NCBI GenBank assembly: GCA_040757595.1
Contig: JBFLWP010000011.1
Location: 59,467 to 123,466 of the forward strand
Source: Nitrospirota bacterium
Lineage (GTDB): Bacteria > Nitrospirota > Nitrospiria > Nitrospirales > Nitrospiraceae
Length of the DNA stretch: 64,000 nucleotides
Direction of reading: 5' to 3'
Part shown: positions 16,625-25,687 of the stretch, in pieces
Numbering within the stretch: position 1 is the stretch's first letter
Layout of the letters: each line of letters opens with the position of its first letter
The notes under the pieces: generated by a model
Databases searched by the model: none
The model's input: only the letters and a program-made list of their open reading frames with translations
Told to the model about the DNA's origin: nothing
Translations under genes and position numbers: made by a program

Positions 16625-18196
16625 ATGAGGAAGGACATGCTCGGCGTTGCCCGGTGCCTGCTTGCTGCAGCGGTTGGATGGGCTTGTCCCGTCGTCGCTG
16701 TGGCGGAGTTGGCTGAGTCAACGGCCCCACATCACCCATCACCCATCACCGATCACGGGTACCATCCGCTCGTCGCCGCGTTTCACGTCCACAGTACGGC
16801 GAGCACCGGAGACCTGACGCTGGACCAGTTGGCCGAGCAGGCAGAGCGGTTGGGGCTCGACGCCATTGTCCTGACCGACAACTTCGTGCTGCGCTACGAA
16901 TACGGCCTCTTCCCATTCCGGGGCAACGTCCGCCGGACCTTCACCCTGCCGTCCGTGCTCGAGTACGGGGTGGATCGGTTCCTGGCCGACGTCGCCGCCG
17001 CCCAGGCCCGCCACCCCCGGGTGTTGTTGGTGCCGGGGGTCGAAGTGGTCCCCCATTACTTCTGGACCGGCTCGCTGCTGGACCGGAACCTGACCATGCA
17101 CAACTCCCAGAAAAACATCCTGGCCGTGGGGCTCGCCAGTCGGGAAGACTATGACGCCCTGCCGGTCAACGGGAATCCCGGATCCTACCGCTACGATTGG
17201 CGGACGGTCGTGAGTCTTTCGCCCGGCCTCCTGTTCATCCCCGCCGCCTGGTTCTGGTTCCGGCGCACCTCCCGCACGACGAGGATCGGCGTCACCGCCT
17301 ATCGCGTAGAGAGACGGTATCGGGCCCCTGCGCTGGGGCTGGCCGTCGTTGCCGGGCTGTTGCTGCTGAATGCCTGGCCGCTCGGTCGGCCGGTGTTCAG
17401 CGCCTACGACGATCGGCTCGATTACCGTCCCTACCAGGCCTTCATCGACGAGGTGGCCAGACGGGGCGGCGCCACGATCTGGTCCATGCCGGAGGCGCGC
17501 GATTTCAACGTCCACTCCTATGGTCCTCTGGGGGAGGTGACGGTCAAGACCGATCCCTATCCCGAAGCCCTGGTACGCACGACCGGCTATACGGGATTCG
17601 GCGGCGTGTACCAGGATACCAGGACGGTCATGCAGCCGGGCGGGCTCTGGGATCTGGCCCTCACCCAGTATCTCAGCGGACAGCGGACCGTGCCCCCCTT
17701 CGCCGTCGGGGAGATCGCCTTTCACGGGATCAACCGGGACACGAGGGAGCTGGACCAAGTCGTGACCGTCTTCTGGGTTCGGGACCGGAGCGCCGCCGCG
17801 CTGGTGGAGGCGCTGAAAACCGGACGGCTCTACGCTGTCGGCCAATATCAGAAGGGACGCGGACTGCGACTTGATCAGTTCCGGGTGGAATGCGAAGGCG
17901 GGGCCAGGTGGGCGGAGTCGGGAGAATACCTCGATCCGGGGACGGCCGGGGATCTGGGGGTCCGTCTCTCCGTGTCGGCGACCGATCAGGGGGCCCATCC
18001 GATCGCGGTGACGCTGGTCCGGTCCGGTGAGGAGATCGGACGGTTCACCGGCACCACGCCGGTGTCCTGGCTGCTCGGAGACCCGGCCGTGCCGGTCGGG
18101 CGGAACGCCTATTACCGGATTCTCGTTGAAGGGGAGGAAATGGAGTTGCTCAGCAATCCCGTCTTTGTCGGGCCAATTCACAGTGATCGGTCATGA
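16625..18196 (+). CDS. PHP-domain protein with signal peptide and membrane segments
   Basis: The 523-residue protein has a hydrophobic N-terminal signal (CLLAAAVGWACPVVAVAE), then FHVHSTASTGDLTLDQLAEQA at about 53-73. That is the first metal-binding motif of PHP phosphoesterases, with TDN and PGVEV motifs following. Two hydrophobic segments (about 200-217 and 238-257) interrupt the PHP region, so the domain seems split around a membrane hairpin. The C-terminal 100 residues look like a beta-sandwich. Residues 36-45 (HHPSPITDHG) are encoded by CATCACCCATCACC words identical in type to intergenic elements. A role in glycan phosphate removal is plausible but unproven. Confidence 0.7.
   Translation: MRKDMLGVARCLLAAAVGWACPVVAVAELAESTAPHHPSPITDHGYHPLVAAFHVHSTASTGDLTLDQLAEQAERLGLDAIVLTDNFVLRYEYGLFPFRGNVRRTFTLPSVLEYGVDRFLADVAAAQARHPRVLLVPGVEVVPHYFWTGSLLDRNLTMHNSQKNILAVGLASREDYDALPVNGNPGSYRYDWRTVVSLSPGLLFIPAAWFWFRRTSRTTRIGVTAYRVERRYRAPALGLAVVAGLLLLNAWPLGRPVFSAYDDRLDYRPYQAFIDEVARRGGATIWSMPEARDFNVHSYGPLGEVTVKTDPYPEALVRTTGYTGFGGVYQDTRTVMQPGGLWDLALTQYLSGQRTVPPFAVGEIAFHGINRDTRELDQVVTVFWVRDRSAAALVEALKTGRLYAVGQYQKGRGLRLDQFRVECEGGARWAESGEYLDPGTAGDLGVRLSVSATDQGAHPIAVTLVRSGEEIGRFTGTTPVSWLLGDPAVPVGRNAYYRILVEGEEMELLSNPVFVGPIHSDRS
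16731..16760. repeat. Intragenic CATCACC-word repeat in the PHP gene
   Basis: Three tandem ATCACCC-like words followed by GATCACGGGT lie in frame between the signal peptide and the PHP domain. The same words form the right arms of the elements at 18255-18271 and 33526-33534. Confidence 0.6.
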
Positions 18197-18280
18197 GTGA
18201 TGGGTGATGGGTGGTGGGAAACTGCCGTCGGAGTTGGTGAGCGAGTTCCTGGTTACTCATCACCCATCACCTATCACCCG
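18184..18280. repeat. Palindromic GTGATGG/CATCACC element
   Basis: The left arm at 18196-18212 and the right arm at 18255-18271 are complementary at 15 of 17 positions, enclosing a loop of about 42 bases. The left flank is formed by the last codons of the PHP gene (HSDRS-stop), and the right flank ends 20 bases before the wbqC-like gene. Confidence 0.75.
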
Positions 18281-18294
18281 GCACGGGGGTTCTG

Positions 18295-18984
18295 ATGCGC
18301 GTCGCCATCCACCAACCGCAGTTCCTCCCCTGGCTCGGCTACCTCGACAAGATTGATCGGGCCGATCTGTTTGTGATACTGGACAACGTGCAGTTCAAGA
18401 GAAACGAGTGGCAGAACCGCAACCGGATCAGGACGGCTCAGGGATGGCAGTGGCTGACCGTGCCGGTGCTGCATCACTTTGGCCAGCGGATCAACGAGGT
18501 CCTGGTCAATGGCCAGACGGACTGGAAGGCCAAGCATCTCCGAGCCATCGAGATGCACTATGCCGCCGCGCCCCACCGGGCCCGGTTCCTGGAGGGGCTC
18601 CGGCGGATCTACCGGGAGCCGTGGGACCGTCTGGCCGGGTTGAACCTTGCCGTGCTGCGGTGGCTGTTGGACGCCTTCGGCATCAAGACCCCGCTGCGCC
18701 TGGCCTCGGAGATGGGCGCGCTGCGTGAGGAGGCCACCGATCGCCTGGTCGACATCTGCCGGATCACCGGAGCGACCAGCTATCTGGCCGGGGCCGGCGC
18801 CCCGGGATACATGGACGTCGACCGGTTCACGGCATCCGGCGTGGCGCTGGAGTTCCAGACGTTCCGTCATCCGGTCTATCCGCAGTGCTACGAGCCCTTC
18901 GTGCCGGGCATGGCGGCGATCGACCTGCTGTTCATGTGTGGAGACGCCGCGCTCCAACGGCTGCGAGACGCGCGTGAAGCGTGA
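18295..18984 (+). CDS. WbqC-family protein
   Basis: The 229-residue protein starts MRVAIHQPQFLPWLGYLDKI and continues with VILDNVQFKRNEWQNRNRIR and WLTVPV, the hallmark of the WbqC family found in O-antigen loci. The family is known from clusters that make acylated or amidated aminosugars, but its reaction is not firmly established. The C-terminal half contains TGATSYLAGAGAPGYMD. ATG 18295 follows a palindromic element. The last three codons (Arg-Glu-Ala) lie in CGTGAAGCGTGA words, another gene end supplied by the repeat. Confidence 0.88.
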   Translation: MRVAIHQPQFLPWLGYLDKIDRADLFVILDNVQFKRNEWQNRNRIRTAQGWQWLTVPVLHHFGQRINEVLVNGQTDWKAKHLRAIEMHYAAAPHRARFLEGLRRIYREPWDRLAGLNLAVLRWLLDAFGIKTPLRLASEMGALREEATDRLVDICRITGATSYLAGAGAPGYMDVDRFTASGVALEFQTFRHPVYPQCYEPFVPGMAAIDLLFMCGDAALQRLRDAREA

Positions 18985-19050
18985 AAGGGGGAGGCGTCAG
19001 TCATCAGTCACCAGTTTTCAGTTCGCCGAAAACTGAGAACTGAAAGCTGA
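18965..19050. repeat. Word-like element with perfect hairpin
   Basis: CAGTTTTC (19012-19019) and GAAAACTG (19028-19035) form a perfect 8-base stem with an 8-base loop. Flanking words GTCAGTCATCAGTCACC and CTGAAAGCTGAGAG are direct repeats. The element begins in the last codons of the WbqC-family gene. Confidence 0.65.
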
Positions 19051-19079
19051 GAGCGAAGGTGAAAGCCGGGGAGGTGGGG

Positions 19080-19724
19080 ATGAGCGGACATGACGGGAAC
19101 CGGCTGCGCGTGCTCGCCCTGGGCGCGCATCCTGACGATGTCGAGGCCGGCTGCGGGGGGACGCTGATCAAATACGCGGTCCAGGGTCATCGGGTCTTCA
19201 TGATGGTGATGACGAAAGGCGAGCTGGGCGGAGACCCGGCGGTGCGCGCGTACGAGCAGGAGGGCGCGGCCAAGATCATGGGGGTCGAAAAGATCTTCTG
19301 GGGCGGGTATGCCGATACCGTGGTCCCGATGGATCGGGAGCTGATTCAAAACATCGAGCGGGTGGTGCTGGAGGTGGAGCCGGACGTGATCTTCGTGAAC
19401 TTCCACGATGACACGCACCAGGATCACCGGCACCTGGCGACCGGCACGATCTCGGCGACGCGCTACACCAGGAACGTGCTCTTCTACGAAGGGCCGACCA
19501 CCCAGAACTTTTCCCCGACGGTCTTTGCCGACATTGACTCGGTCCTGGACAGGAAGATCCAGGCGCTCCAGGCCCACCGGTCCCAGGTGGACAAGACGAA
19601 CATCGAGGGGCTGAGCATCGTGGACGTCATCCGCTCCTCCGCGCACTTCCGGGGCATCCAGGGGCGGGTGAGGAACGCCGAGGGGTTCGTTCCGCTCCGC
19701 CTGTTCATCGGCGCCGAGCCATAA
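19080..19724 (+). CDS. PIG-L/LmbE family deacetylase
   Basis: The 214-residue protein has the zinc-binding AHPDD motif at 16-20, GGTLIKYA, and a distal HxDH-like site in FHDDTHQDHRHLA. This is the layout of PIG-L N-acetylglucosaminyl deacetylases. It would remove an N-acetyl group from an aminosugar, probably a nucleotide- or lipid-linked intermediate. ATG 19080 was chosen because GGGAGG lies just upstream; GTG 19059 has no such site. Only two bases separate it from the aminotransferase gene, so the two steps may be linked in amino-sugar remodelling. Confidence 0.88.
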   Translation: MSGHDGNRLRVLALGAHPDDVEAGCGGTLIKYAVQGHRVFMMVMTKGELGGDPAVRAYEQEGAAKIMGVEKIFWGGYADTVVPMDRELIQNIERVVLEVEPDVIFVNFHDDTHQDHRHLATGTISATRYTRNVLFYEGPTTQNFSPTVFADIDSVLDRKIQALQAHRSQVDKTNIEGLSIVDVIRSSAHFRGIQGRVRNAEGFVPLRLFIGAEP

Positions 19725-19726
19725 AA

Positions 19727-20794
19727 ATGGGCCCGCAGCCGATCATTCCCCACTCCCGTCCGACGCTCGGCGACGAGGCCGTGCAGGCCGTGAGCTCCGT
19801 GGTTGCCTCTGGACAGGTGGCGCAGGGGCCGCGCGTGGCGGAGTTCGAGCGGGCCGTGGCCAAGCTGGTCGGAGTGCGGGGCGGGGTGGCGGTCAGCTCG
19901 GGCACCGCGGCGCTGGAGCTGGCCCTGCTGGTCCTGGGCATCGGGCCGGGCGACGAGGTGCTGCTCCCAAGCTATGTCTGTGCCGCGCCTTGGCTGGCAA
20001 CCGTGAGGGTCGGGGCCTCGCCCAAGCTGGTGGACATCGAGCCGACAACCTATGCGATCGATCCGGACGGAGCGAAGCGGGCCCTGTCGGCGCGCGCCAA
20101 AGCGATCATCGTGCCGCACCTCTTCGGCTTGCCGGCGGACCTGACCGGGTTGGAGGCCTTGGGAGTTCCGCTGGTCGAGGACTGCGCGCAGACCTTGGCC
20201 GCGACCGAGCGGGGGAGACAGGTGGGTACGGTGGGAACCGTGACGGTCTGCTCGTTCTACGCGACCAAGCTCCTCTGTACGGGGGAGGGAGGCATGGTGC
20301 TGGCGAACGATGAGCGGCTGCTGGAGCGGGCGAGGGCCCTGCGGGAATATGACGAGAGGCAGACGCTGGACCGGCGTGCCTTCAACCATAAGATGACCGA
20401 CCTGCAAGCGGCTTTGGGAATCAGCCAGCTCGGCCGGTTCGGGGCGTTCCTCCGGCGGCGGGCGGCCATCGCCGACGCCTACCAGGAGGCCTTCCGTCCT
20501 TTCGATCTTCGTTTGCCCGTGGTGCCGGAGGGGCGTACCCACGTCTACTACCGGTACGTGGTGAGGCCGAAGGGAGGGAGCAGGGTGACGGAGGAGCTGC
20601 TGGCGCGGATGGAGCGGCGGGGAATCCACTGCCGCCGCCCGGTCTTTCGTCCGATCCACCGGTACCTGGGGCTTGAGGGGTATCCGGCCAGCGAGGAAGC
20701 GGATCGGGCCGCCCTGTCCGTGCCGATTTATCCTTCCCTGACCGAGGAGGAAGTGGCGCGGACGATCCAAACCCTCCGCGAGGAGCTGGCATGA
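19727..20794 (+). CDS. DegT/DnrJ/EryC1-family aminotransferase
   Basis: The 355-residue PLP-dependent sugar aminotransferase has the SSGTAALELAL phosphate-binding loop at 57-67, EDCAQTL at 151-157 and the Schiff-base lysine Lys181 in SFYATKLLCTGEGG. It would convert a nucleotide-linked ketosugar to an aminosugar, with glutamate or glutamine as donor. The family is normally 360-390 residues, so this is a compact but complete member. It overlaps the downstream WecA-like gene by ATGA. Next to PIG-L and WbqC it points to an unusual aminosugar in the glycan. Confidence 0.9.
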   Translation: MGPQPIIPHSRPTLGDEAVQAVSSVVASGQVAQGPRVAEFERAVAKLVGVRGGVAVSSGTAALELALLVLGIGPGDEVLLPSYVCAAPWLATVRVGASPKLVDIEPTTYAIDPDGAKRALSARAKAIIVPHLFGLPADLTGLEALGVPLVEDCAQTLAATERGRQVGTVGTVTVCSFYATKLLCTGEGGMVLANDERLLERARALREYDERQTLDRRAFNHKMTDLQAALGISQLGRFGAFLRRRAAIADAYQEAFRPFDLRLPVVPEGRTHVYYRYVVRPKGGSRVTEELLARMERRGIHCRRPVFRPIHRYLGLEGYPASEEADRAALSVPIYPSLTEEEVARTIQTLREELA

Positions 20795-21927
20795 CCGAAG
20801 CCGACCGGTCCGTCCGCTGGCCCCCCGTGGCCGGCTGGGGCGGGTTGCTGGGCGTCATCCTCCTGCTCGTGCCGGTCGTCCGTGAGCTCTTCATCAGCGA
20901 GGGCATCCGCTGGCTGTACATCCTCCTGCTTTCCTTTCTCACGACCCTGGCCCTCACCCCGGTGATGATCCGGCTGGGGGTTCGCTTCGGTCTGGTGGAC
21001 GTTCCCTCGGAGCGGAAGATCCATCCTTCGCCGGTCCCGCGGATCGGCGGCGTCGCAGTCTATCTCGGATTTGCCGGCGCGGTGTTTGTCAACGCGATTC
21101 TGCCGACCAATATGCAGGCCATCCTCGTCGCCGGGTCGCTGCTGCTTGTCATCGGGGTGGTGGACGACGCCAGGGAGTTGCCGGCCTGGCTCAAGCTGGC
21201 CGTGCAGCTTGTTGCTACAGGCCTGGTCATCTACACGGACATCTATCTGAATCTGTTCCCTCCCACACGGCTGGGCTCGCTGCTCAACGTGTTGTTCACG
21301 GTCCTCTGGCTGGTGGGCATCACGAACGCGTTCAACTTCTTCGACGGCATGGACGGCTTGGCCACCGGCCTGGCCATACTGATGGCCTTCTTCATGGGCC
21401 TCGTCGCCCATGAGACGGAGCAGCCGGGTCTGGCCTGGCTGGCCGCGGCCATCGTCGGGGCTGGGCTCGGCTTCTTCCCGTATAATTACCGCGCGAGGGG
21501 ACCGGCGCTGGTGTTCCTGGGGGACGGGGGGGCCACGTTCCTGGGTTTCACCCTGGCCTGTCTGGCGGTCAAGGGCAATTGGGCGGACAATAATCCGATC
21601 GTGTCGTTCAGCAACCCCTTGCTTATCTTCGGCGTGCTGATTTACGACATGATCCACATCACGGTGGAGCGGATGGTGACCGGCAAGGTGCGTACGGTCA
21701 AAGAGTGGATCGACTATGTGGGAAAGGATCACCTGCACCACCGGATTGAGCGGATCTTGGGCAACCGGCGTGCCACCGTGGCGATGATCTTCGCTTTGGC
21801 CATCTGCCTGGGCCTGGCTGCCATCGTCCTCCGCCACGCCGATACGCGGGATGCCATCCTGCTGCTGGCCCAGGCGACCTTGCTTCTTCTGGTGATCACG
21901 ATTCTGGAACAGCGCGGCCGGCGTTAA
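20791..21927 (+). CDS. WecA/MraY-type undecaprenyl-phosphate sugar-1-phosphate transferase
   Basis: The 378-residue polytopic inner-membrane protein moves a HexNAc-1-phosphate from a UDP-sugar to undecaprenyl phosphate, which starts glycan assembly. Visible signatures are VDVPSERKIHPSPVPRIGG after the second helix, the VVDDARELPAWLKL metal motif near 123-136, NAFNFFDGMDGLATG near 180, FLGDGGATFLGF, and the cytoplasmic DHLHHR near 313. About ten to eleven transmembrane segments can be counted. ATGA overlap with the aminotransferase suggests coupled expression. WecA is more likely than MraY because of the length and context. Confidence 0.92.
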   Translation: MTEADRSVRWPPVAGWGGLLGVILLLVPVVRELFISEGIRWLYILLLSFLTTLALTPVMIRLGVRFGLVDVPSERKIHPSPVPRIGGVAVYLGFAGAVFVNAILPTNMQAILVAGSLLLVIGVVDDARELPAWLKLAVQLVATGLVIYTDIYLNLFPPTRLGSLLNVLFTVLWLVGITNAFNFFDGMDGLATGLAILMAFFMGLVAHETEQPGLAWLAAAIVGAGLGFFPYNYRARGPALVFLGDGGATFLGFTLACLAVKGNWADNNPIVSFSNPLLIFGVLIYDMIHITVERMVTGKVRTVKEWIDYVGKDHLHHRIERILGNRRATVAMIFALAICLGLAAIVLRHADTRDAILLLAQATLLLLVITILEQRGRR

Positions 21928-22036
21928 ACGGCGTGATGCGGGGCGCGTGACGCGCCACTCGCTCATCTCATGAGGTGCGGGTGCGCCACCGCTGGCGTTA
22001 CGCTTCACGTTTCACGAACGACGAGGGACGTTTTTT
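21928..22036. repeat. GTGATGCG-type palindromic element upstream of mtnA
   Basis: A nearly perfect 15-base palindrome GGCGCGTGACGCGCC occupies 21942-21956. On the far side of the gap, GTTACGCTTCACGTTTCACG words face the left GTGATGCG words. The left part begins right after the TAA of the WecA-like gene (TTAAACGGC, also found at the end of purH). Confidence 0.6.
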
Positions 22037-23068
<1,032 letters not shown>

Positions 23069-23085
23069 TGCCCCTGGCCGTCTCC

Positions 23086-23114
23086 TTGAACTGCCGGGCG
23101 GCATCCTCTAGAAT
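23086..23114 (+). promoter_or_regulatory. Predicted sigma-70 promoter of ndk
   Basis: TTGAAC at 23086-23091, a 17-base spacer and TAGAAT at 23109-23114 lie in the mtnA-ndk gap. A GAAAGGAG ribosome site follows before the ATG at 23169. Confidence 0.65.
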
Positions 23115-23168
23115 GCCGCCTCGGTCCAGCCGGATCGGTCAACCTCGAAAGGAGCGCGCGGAGCAACG

Positions 23169-23591
23169 ATGGCGGAACGAACCCTTGCGATCATCAAGCC
23201 GGATGCGGTCAAGAAGAACGTGATCGGCGACATCATCAACCGATACGAACGGGCCAGCCTCAAGCCGGTCGCCGTGCGCATGATGCGGCTCTCCAAGCCG
23301 GAGGCGGAGGGCTTTTACGCCGTGCACCGGCAGCGGCCCTTCTTCGGCAGCCTGACCAGCTTCATGTCTTCCGGTCCGGTCGTCGTCCTGGTTCTGGAGG
23401 GGGAGGAGGCGATCAAGCGGCATCGGGATCTCATGGGGGCCACCGATCCTGCCAAGGCGGAGCCGGGCACGATCCGGGCGGCGCACGGCACAAACATCGA
23501 GTACAACGCGGTGCACGGGTCGGATTCCCCCGAGACCGCCCGGTTCGAGATCGGCTACTTCTTTTCCGAAATGGAGTTGGGAGCGTCCTGA
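23169..23591 (+). CDS. ndk: Nucleoside diphosphate kinase
   Basis: The 140-residue enzyme transfers the gamma phosphate from ATP to nucleoside diphosphates. The N-terminus [17 protein letters not shown] is diagnostic. The phospho-acceptor is His116 in YNAVHGSDS, where most homologues have NxxHGSDS, and the terminal EIGYFF segment is present. A GGAG site about ten bases before ATG 23169 supports the start, and a promoter lies just upstream. Length is standard, and it is most likely a monocistronic housekeeping gene. Confidence 0.96.
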   Translation: MAERTLAIIKPDAVKKNVIGDIINRYERASLKPVAVRMMRLSKPEAEGFYAVHRQRPFFGSLTSFMSSGPVVVLVLEGEEAIKRHRDLMGATDPAKAEPGTIRAAHGTNIEYNAVHGSDSPETARFEIGYFFSEMELGAS

Positions 23592-23665
23592 TCCAAAGGA
23601 TGGGCGCCGACGGTCGGCGCGCAGTCGTCGTGGCCGAGGGGGCTGACCGTCACCGGCTGAGCGCG

Positions 23666-25159
23666 ATGATGCTGTTCTTCTCGATTCGCTCCGCCGCCCA
23701 TCGTCGCCCACGCGATGGGAAGCGAGGCCGAGCCTGTCGCACGGCCGGCCTGTTCCTGGCGGTCCTCCTCTTCCTGACCGGCTGCACGACCGCCAGACCC
23801 TCCGCTCCGCCCAAGATCCCTCAGGTCCAGGACCCGGCTCGCGCGGTCCAGAGCAGGCTGCTGCAGGAGGCGCAGGCCCACCATGAGCAGGGCCGTTACG
23901 ACGCGGCGACCCGGTCGTTGCAGCGGCTCATCAAATCCTATCCCGGCTCTCCTCTGATCCCCCAGGCCCATTGGTGGCTCGCCCGCTCGTACGAGCAGGC
24001 GGGCGCGCTCGCGGACGCCTTGTCCGAATATCGCCTCGTGAGTCAGACGACTCAGGAGGCCGAGCTGGTCCGTCACGCGAAGGAGCGGATCGCCGAGCTG
24101 GAGCTGGTGCTCCCAGGCCAGCCAGCCGGCCAGCTCCTGCCGGGACCGGCGAACGGTCAGGTCGCGGTCCTGGTCCCCTCGGGGCTCGTGCCCTCGGAAC
24201 CGCAGCTCGACGACTGGGTCAAGGGGCTCGCTGAAGCGGGCGTCACGGCTCTGGTTGTAGAGACGGAAGATCTCGGACGGGGAAACGGAGGAGTGACCTT
24301 CCGTACCGACTGGGCGCCGGTGGCCCACGATGTGGTCGGCCAGGTGGTGCCGGCGGCCCATCGGCACGGGCTTGCCGTCTGGGCCTCGATGGCCTTGCGC
24401 CGGATAGGCCGGGTGGGGGATCGGGCCGCCCGATCCGATTGGGCCGACCGGATCTACGATCCGGCGAGCGGTAGGCTCCTCCCTTCCGAGCTGCTCGACC
24501 TCTTCCATCCGGCGTATCAGGAATATCTCACGGCGCTGTTGGCGGATCTCACCGCCGCCGGGATCGACGGAGTGCTGTTCACGGCCTGGGCGCCGGGAGC
24601 GGCCGAAGGGCTGAGCCAGTTTGCGCGCAAAGGTTTCGAGCGGGATTTCGGAATCGCGCTGGATGAAGGATCGCTCCGTCTCCTGATGTCGGGCGGTCCC
24701 GGCGGAAGGCGGCAGGAAGTCCTGCCCGACTACTGGCGGTGGACCGGCTGGAAGGCCCGGGCCACGCTCCAGGTGGTGGAGCGTCTGATGCGGGCCGTCC
24801 GCACCCGCACGCCGGCCGTCCGGTTTGCCGTTCAGGTTCATCCGGAAACGGTGACGGATCCAGTCGCGGCGCTCGTGGACTACGGCGAAGATCTTCTGGA
24901 GGCCAAACGGCTACGGTTTGATGCGTATCTGGTCGGGCCGGCCAGTCCCGGTTCCGGCGCGGCTGAGCCGCCGCCGGGAGACCTGGTGCAACGGACGGTG
25001 GCCCTGATCGGGGAGGCGCAACGGATCTGGGTCGTCGGGACGCTTCCCGAGTCCGAACCGGATCGAGTGGGCGACCGGATCAGGCAGCTCGCGGGCAGCG
25101 CCCCGTCAGCCAATGGAACCGGACGTTTGTACGTGCTGTCCGCCCGGACCGTTCCTTGA
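23666..25159 (+). CDS. Lipoprotein with TPR region and PgaB-C-like glycosidase domain
   Basis: About 497 residues. A long basic N-region leads to AGLFLAVLLFLTGC, a lipobox whose Cys would carry the lipid. A TPR-like segment follows (HHEQGRYDAATRSLQRLIKSYPGS). From about residue 150, TALVVETEDLGRGNGG, HRHGLAVWASMAL and GIDGVLFTAWAPG match the strand pattern of PgaB C-terminal (GH13-like/GH153) domains, which act on poly-N-acetylglucosamine. It may process an exported glycan at the envelope. The start is uncertain: ATG 23600 would lengthen the N-region. Catalytic residues could not be assigned, so activity is unproven. Confidence 0.62.
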   Translation: MMLFFSIRSAAHRRPRDGKRGRACRTAGLFLAVLLFLTGCTTARPSAPPKIPQVQDPARAVQSRLLQEAQAHHEQGRYDAATRSLQRLIKSYPGSPLIPQAHWWLARSYEQAGALADALSEYRLVSQTTQEAELVRHAKERIAELELVLPGQPAGQLLPGPANGQVAVLVPSGLVPSEPQLDDWVKGLAEAGVTALVVETEDLGRGNGGVTFRTDWAPVAHDVVGQVVPAAHRHGLAVWASMALRRIGRVGDRAARSDWADRIYDPASGRLLPSELLDLFHPAYQEYLTALLADLTAAGIDGVLFTAWAPGAAEGLSQFARKGFERDFGIALDEGSLRLLMSGGPGGRRQEVLPDYWRWTGWKARATLQVVERLMRAVRTRTPAVRFAVQVHPETVTDPVAALVDYGEDLLEAKRLRFDAYLVGPASPGSGAAEPPPGDLVQRTVALIGEAQRIWVVGTLPESEPDRVGDRIRQLAGSAPSANGTGRLYVLSARTVP

Positions 25160-25184
25160 CAAACCCCCCCTGCTGCACTACGAT
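25156..25184 (+). promoter_or_regulatory. Predicted sigma-70 promoter of gcvH-lpd
   Basis: A consensus TTGACA at 25156-25161, a 17-base spacer and TACGAT at 25179-25184 overlap the stop of the lipoprotein gene. The leader to ATG 25298 is about 107 bases and contains the hairpin element at 25200-25246. Confidence 0.7.
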
Positions 25185-25199
25185 CCCGAAACATTTTTT

Positions 25200-25290
25200 G
25201 GAGCAGTCAGCCGTCGGCAAAGCCCTTTGATCGTGGCTCTTGCTCCTGGCTGAAAGCTAATTGCTGAAGGCTGAAAGCTTGCTGAAGAGA
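25200..25290. repeat. Hairpin and 21-base direct repeats in the gcvH leader
   Basis: GGAGCA-gtc-AGCC (25200-25212) faces GGCT-ct-TGCTCC (25235-25246), a ten-pair stem with an internal loop. Two copies of GGCTGAAAGCT follow at 25248 and 25269, spaced 21 bases apart. It lies between promoter and start codon, so it is in the mRNA leader; it does not resemble a glycine riboswitch core. Confidence 0.6.
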
Positions 25291-25297
25291 GGAGATC

Positions 25298-25687
25298 ATG
25301 GAGCCGACCAATCTGCGGTATCATGAAGAACATGAATGGATTCGCGTGGAGGGCGGGCAGGCGACGCTGGGGATCAGCAACTTCGCCCAGGACGCCCTCG
25401 GAGACATCGTCTTCATTGATTTGCCGAAGCCCGGTGCGACCGTGACGGCCGGGCAGCAGATCGGCGAAGTGGAGTCCACCAAGACGACCTCCAGCATCTA
25501 TACGCCGGTCAGCGGCACGGTGGTCAAGATCAACCAGGACCTGAAGGACCATCCGGAAGTCGTCAACAGCGATCCGTACGGCAAGGGCTGGATGGCGGTG
25601 ATCGAGCTGATCGATCCCTCGCAGGTGGACAAGCTCATGACGTCCGCCCAGTACGAAGCCTTTCTCGCCTCGCAGAAGAAAGCGTGA
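25298..25687 (+). CDS. gcvH: Glycine cleavage system H protein
   Basis: The 129-residue lipoyl carrier protein shuttles the aminomethyl group from P-protein and is reoxidised by dihydrolipoyl dehydrogenase. The lipoylation site is Lys62 in GEVESTKTTSSIYTPVSG, and the HEEHEWIRVEG opening and DPYGKGWM segment are typical. An AGAGAGGAG site precedes ATG 25298. It overlaps lpd by four bases (GTGA), so carrier and reductase are co-translated. The gcvT and gcvP genes are not in the window. Confidence 0.96.
   Translation: MEPTNLRYHEEHEWIRVEGGQATLGISNFAQDALGDIVFIDLPKPGATVTAGQQIGEVESTKTTSSIYTPVSGTVVKINQDLKDHPEVVNSDPYGKGWMAVIELIDPSQVDKLMTSAQYEAFLASQKKA

Noticed and set aside
16731..18271. CATCACC-type tandem words as a possible CRISPR array
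   Set aside because: Words are contiguous and degenerate, with no spacers of regular length and no cas genes.
25185..25297. A glycine riboswitch upstream of gcvH
   Set aside because: The conserved core of the glycine aptamer is not seen; the leader is explained by the hairpin and word-like repeat.
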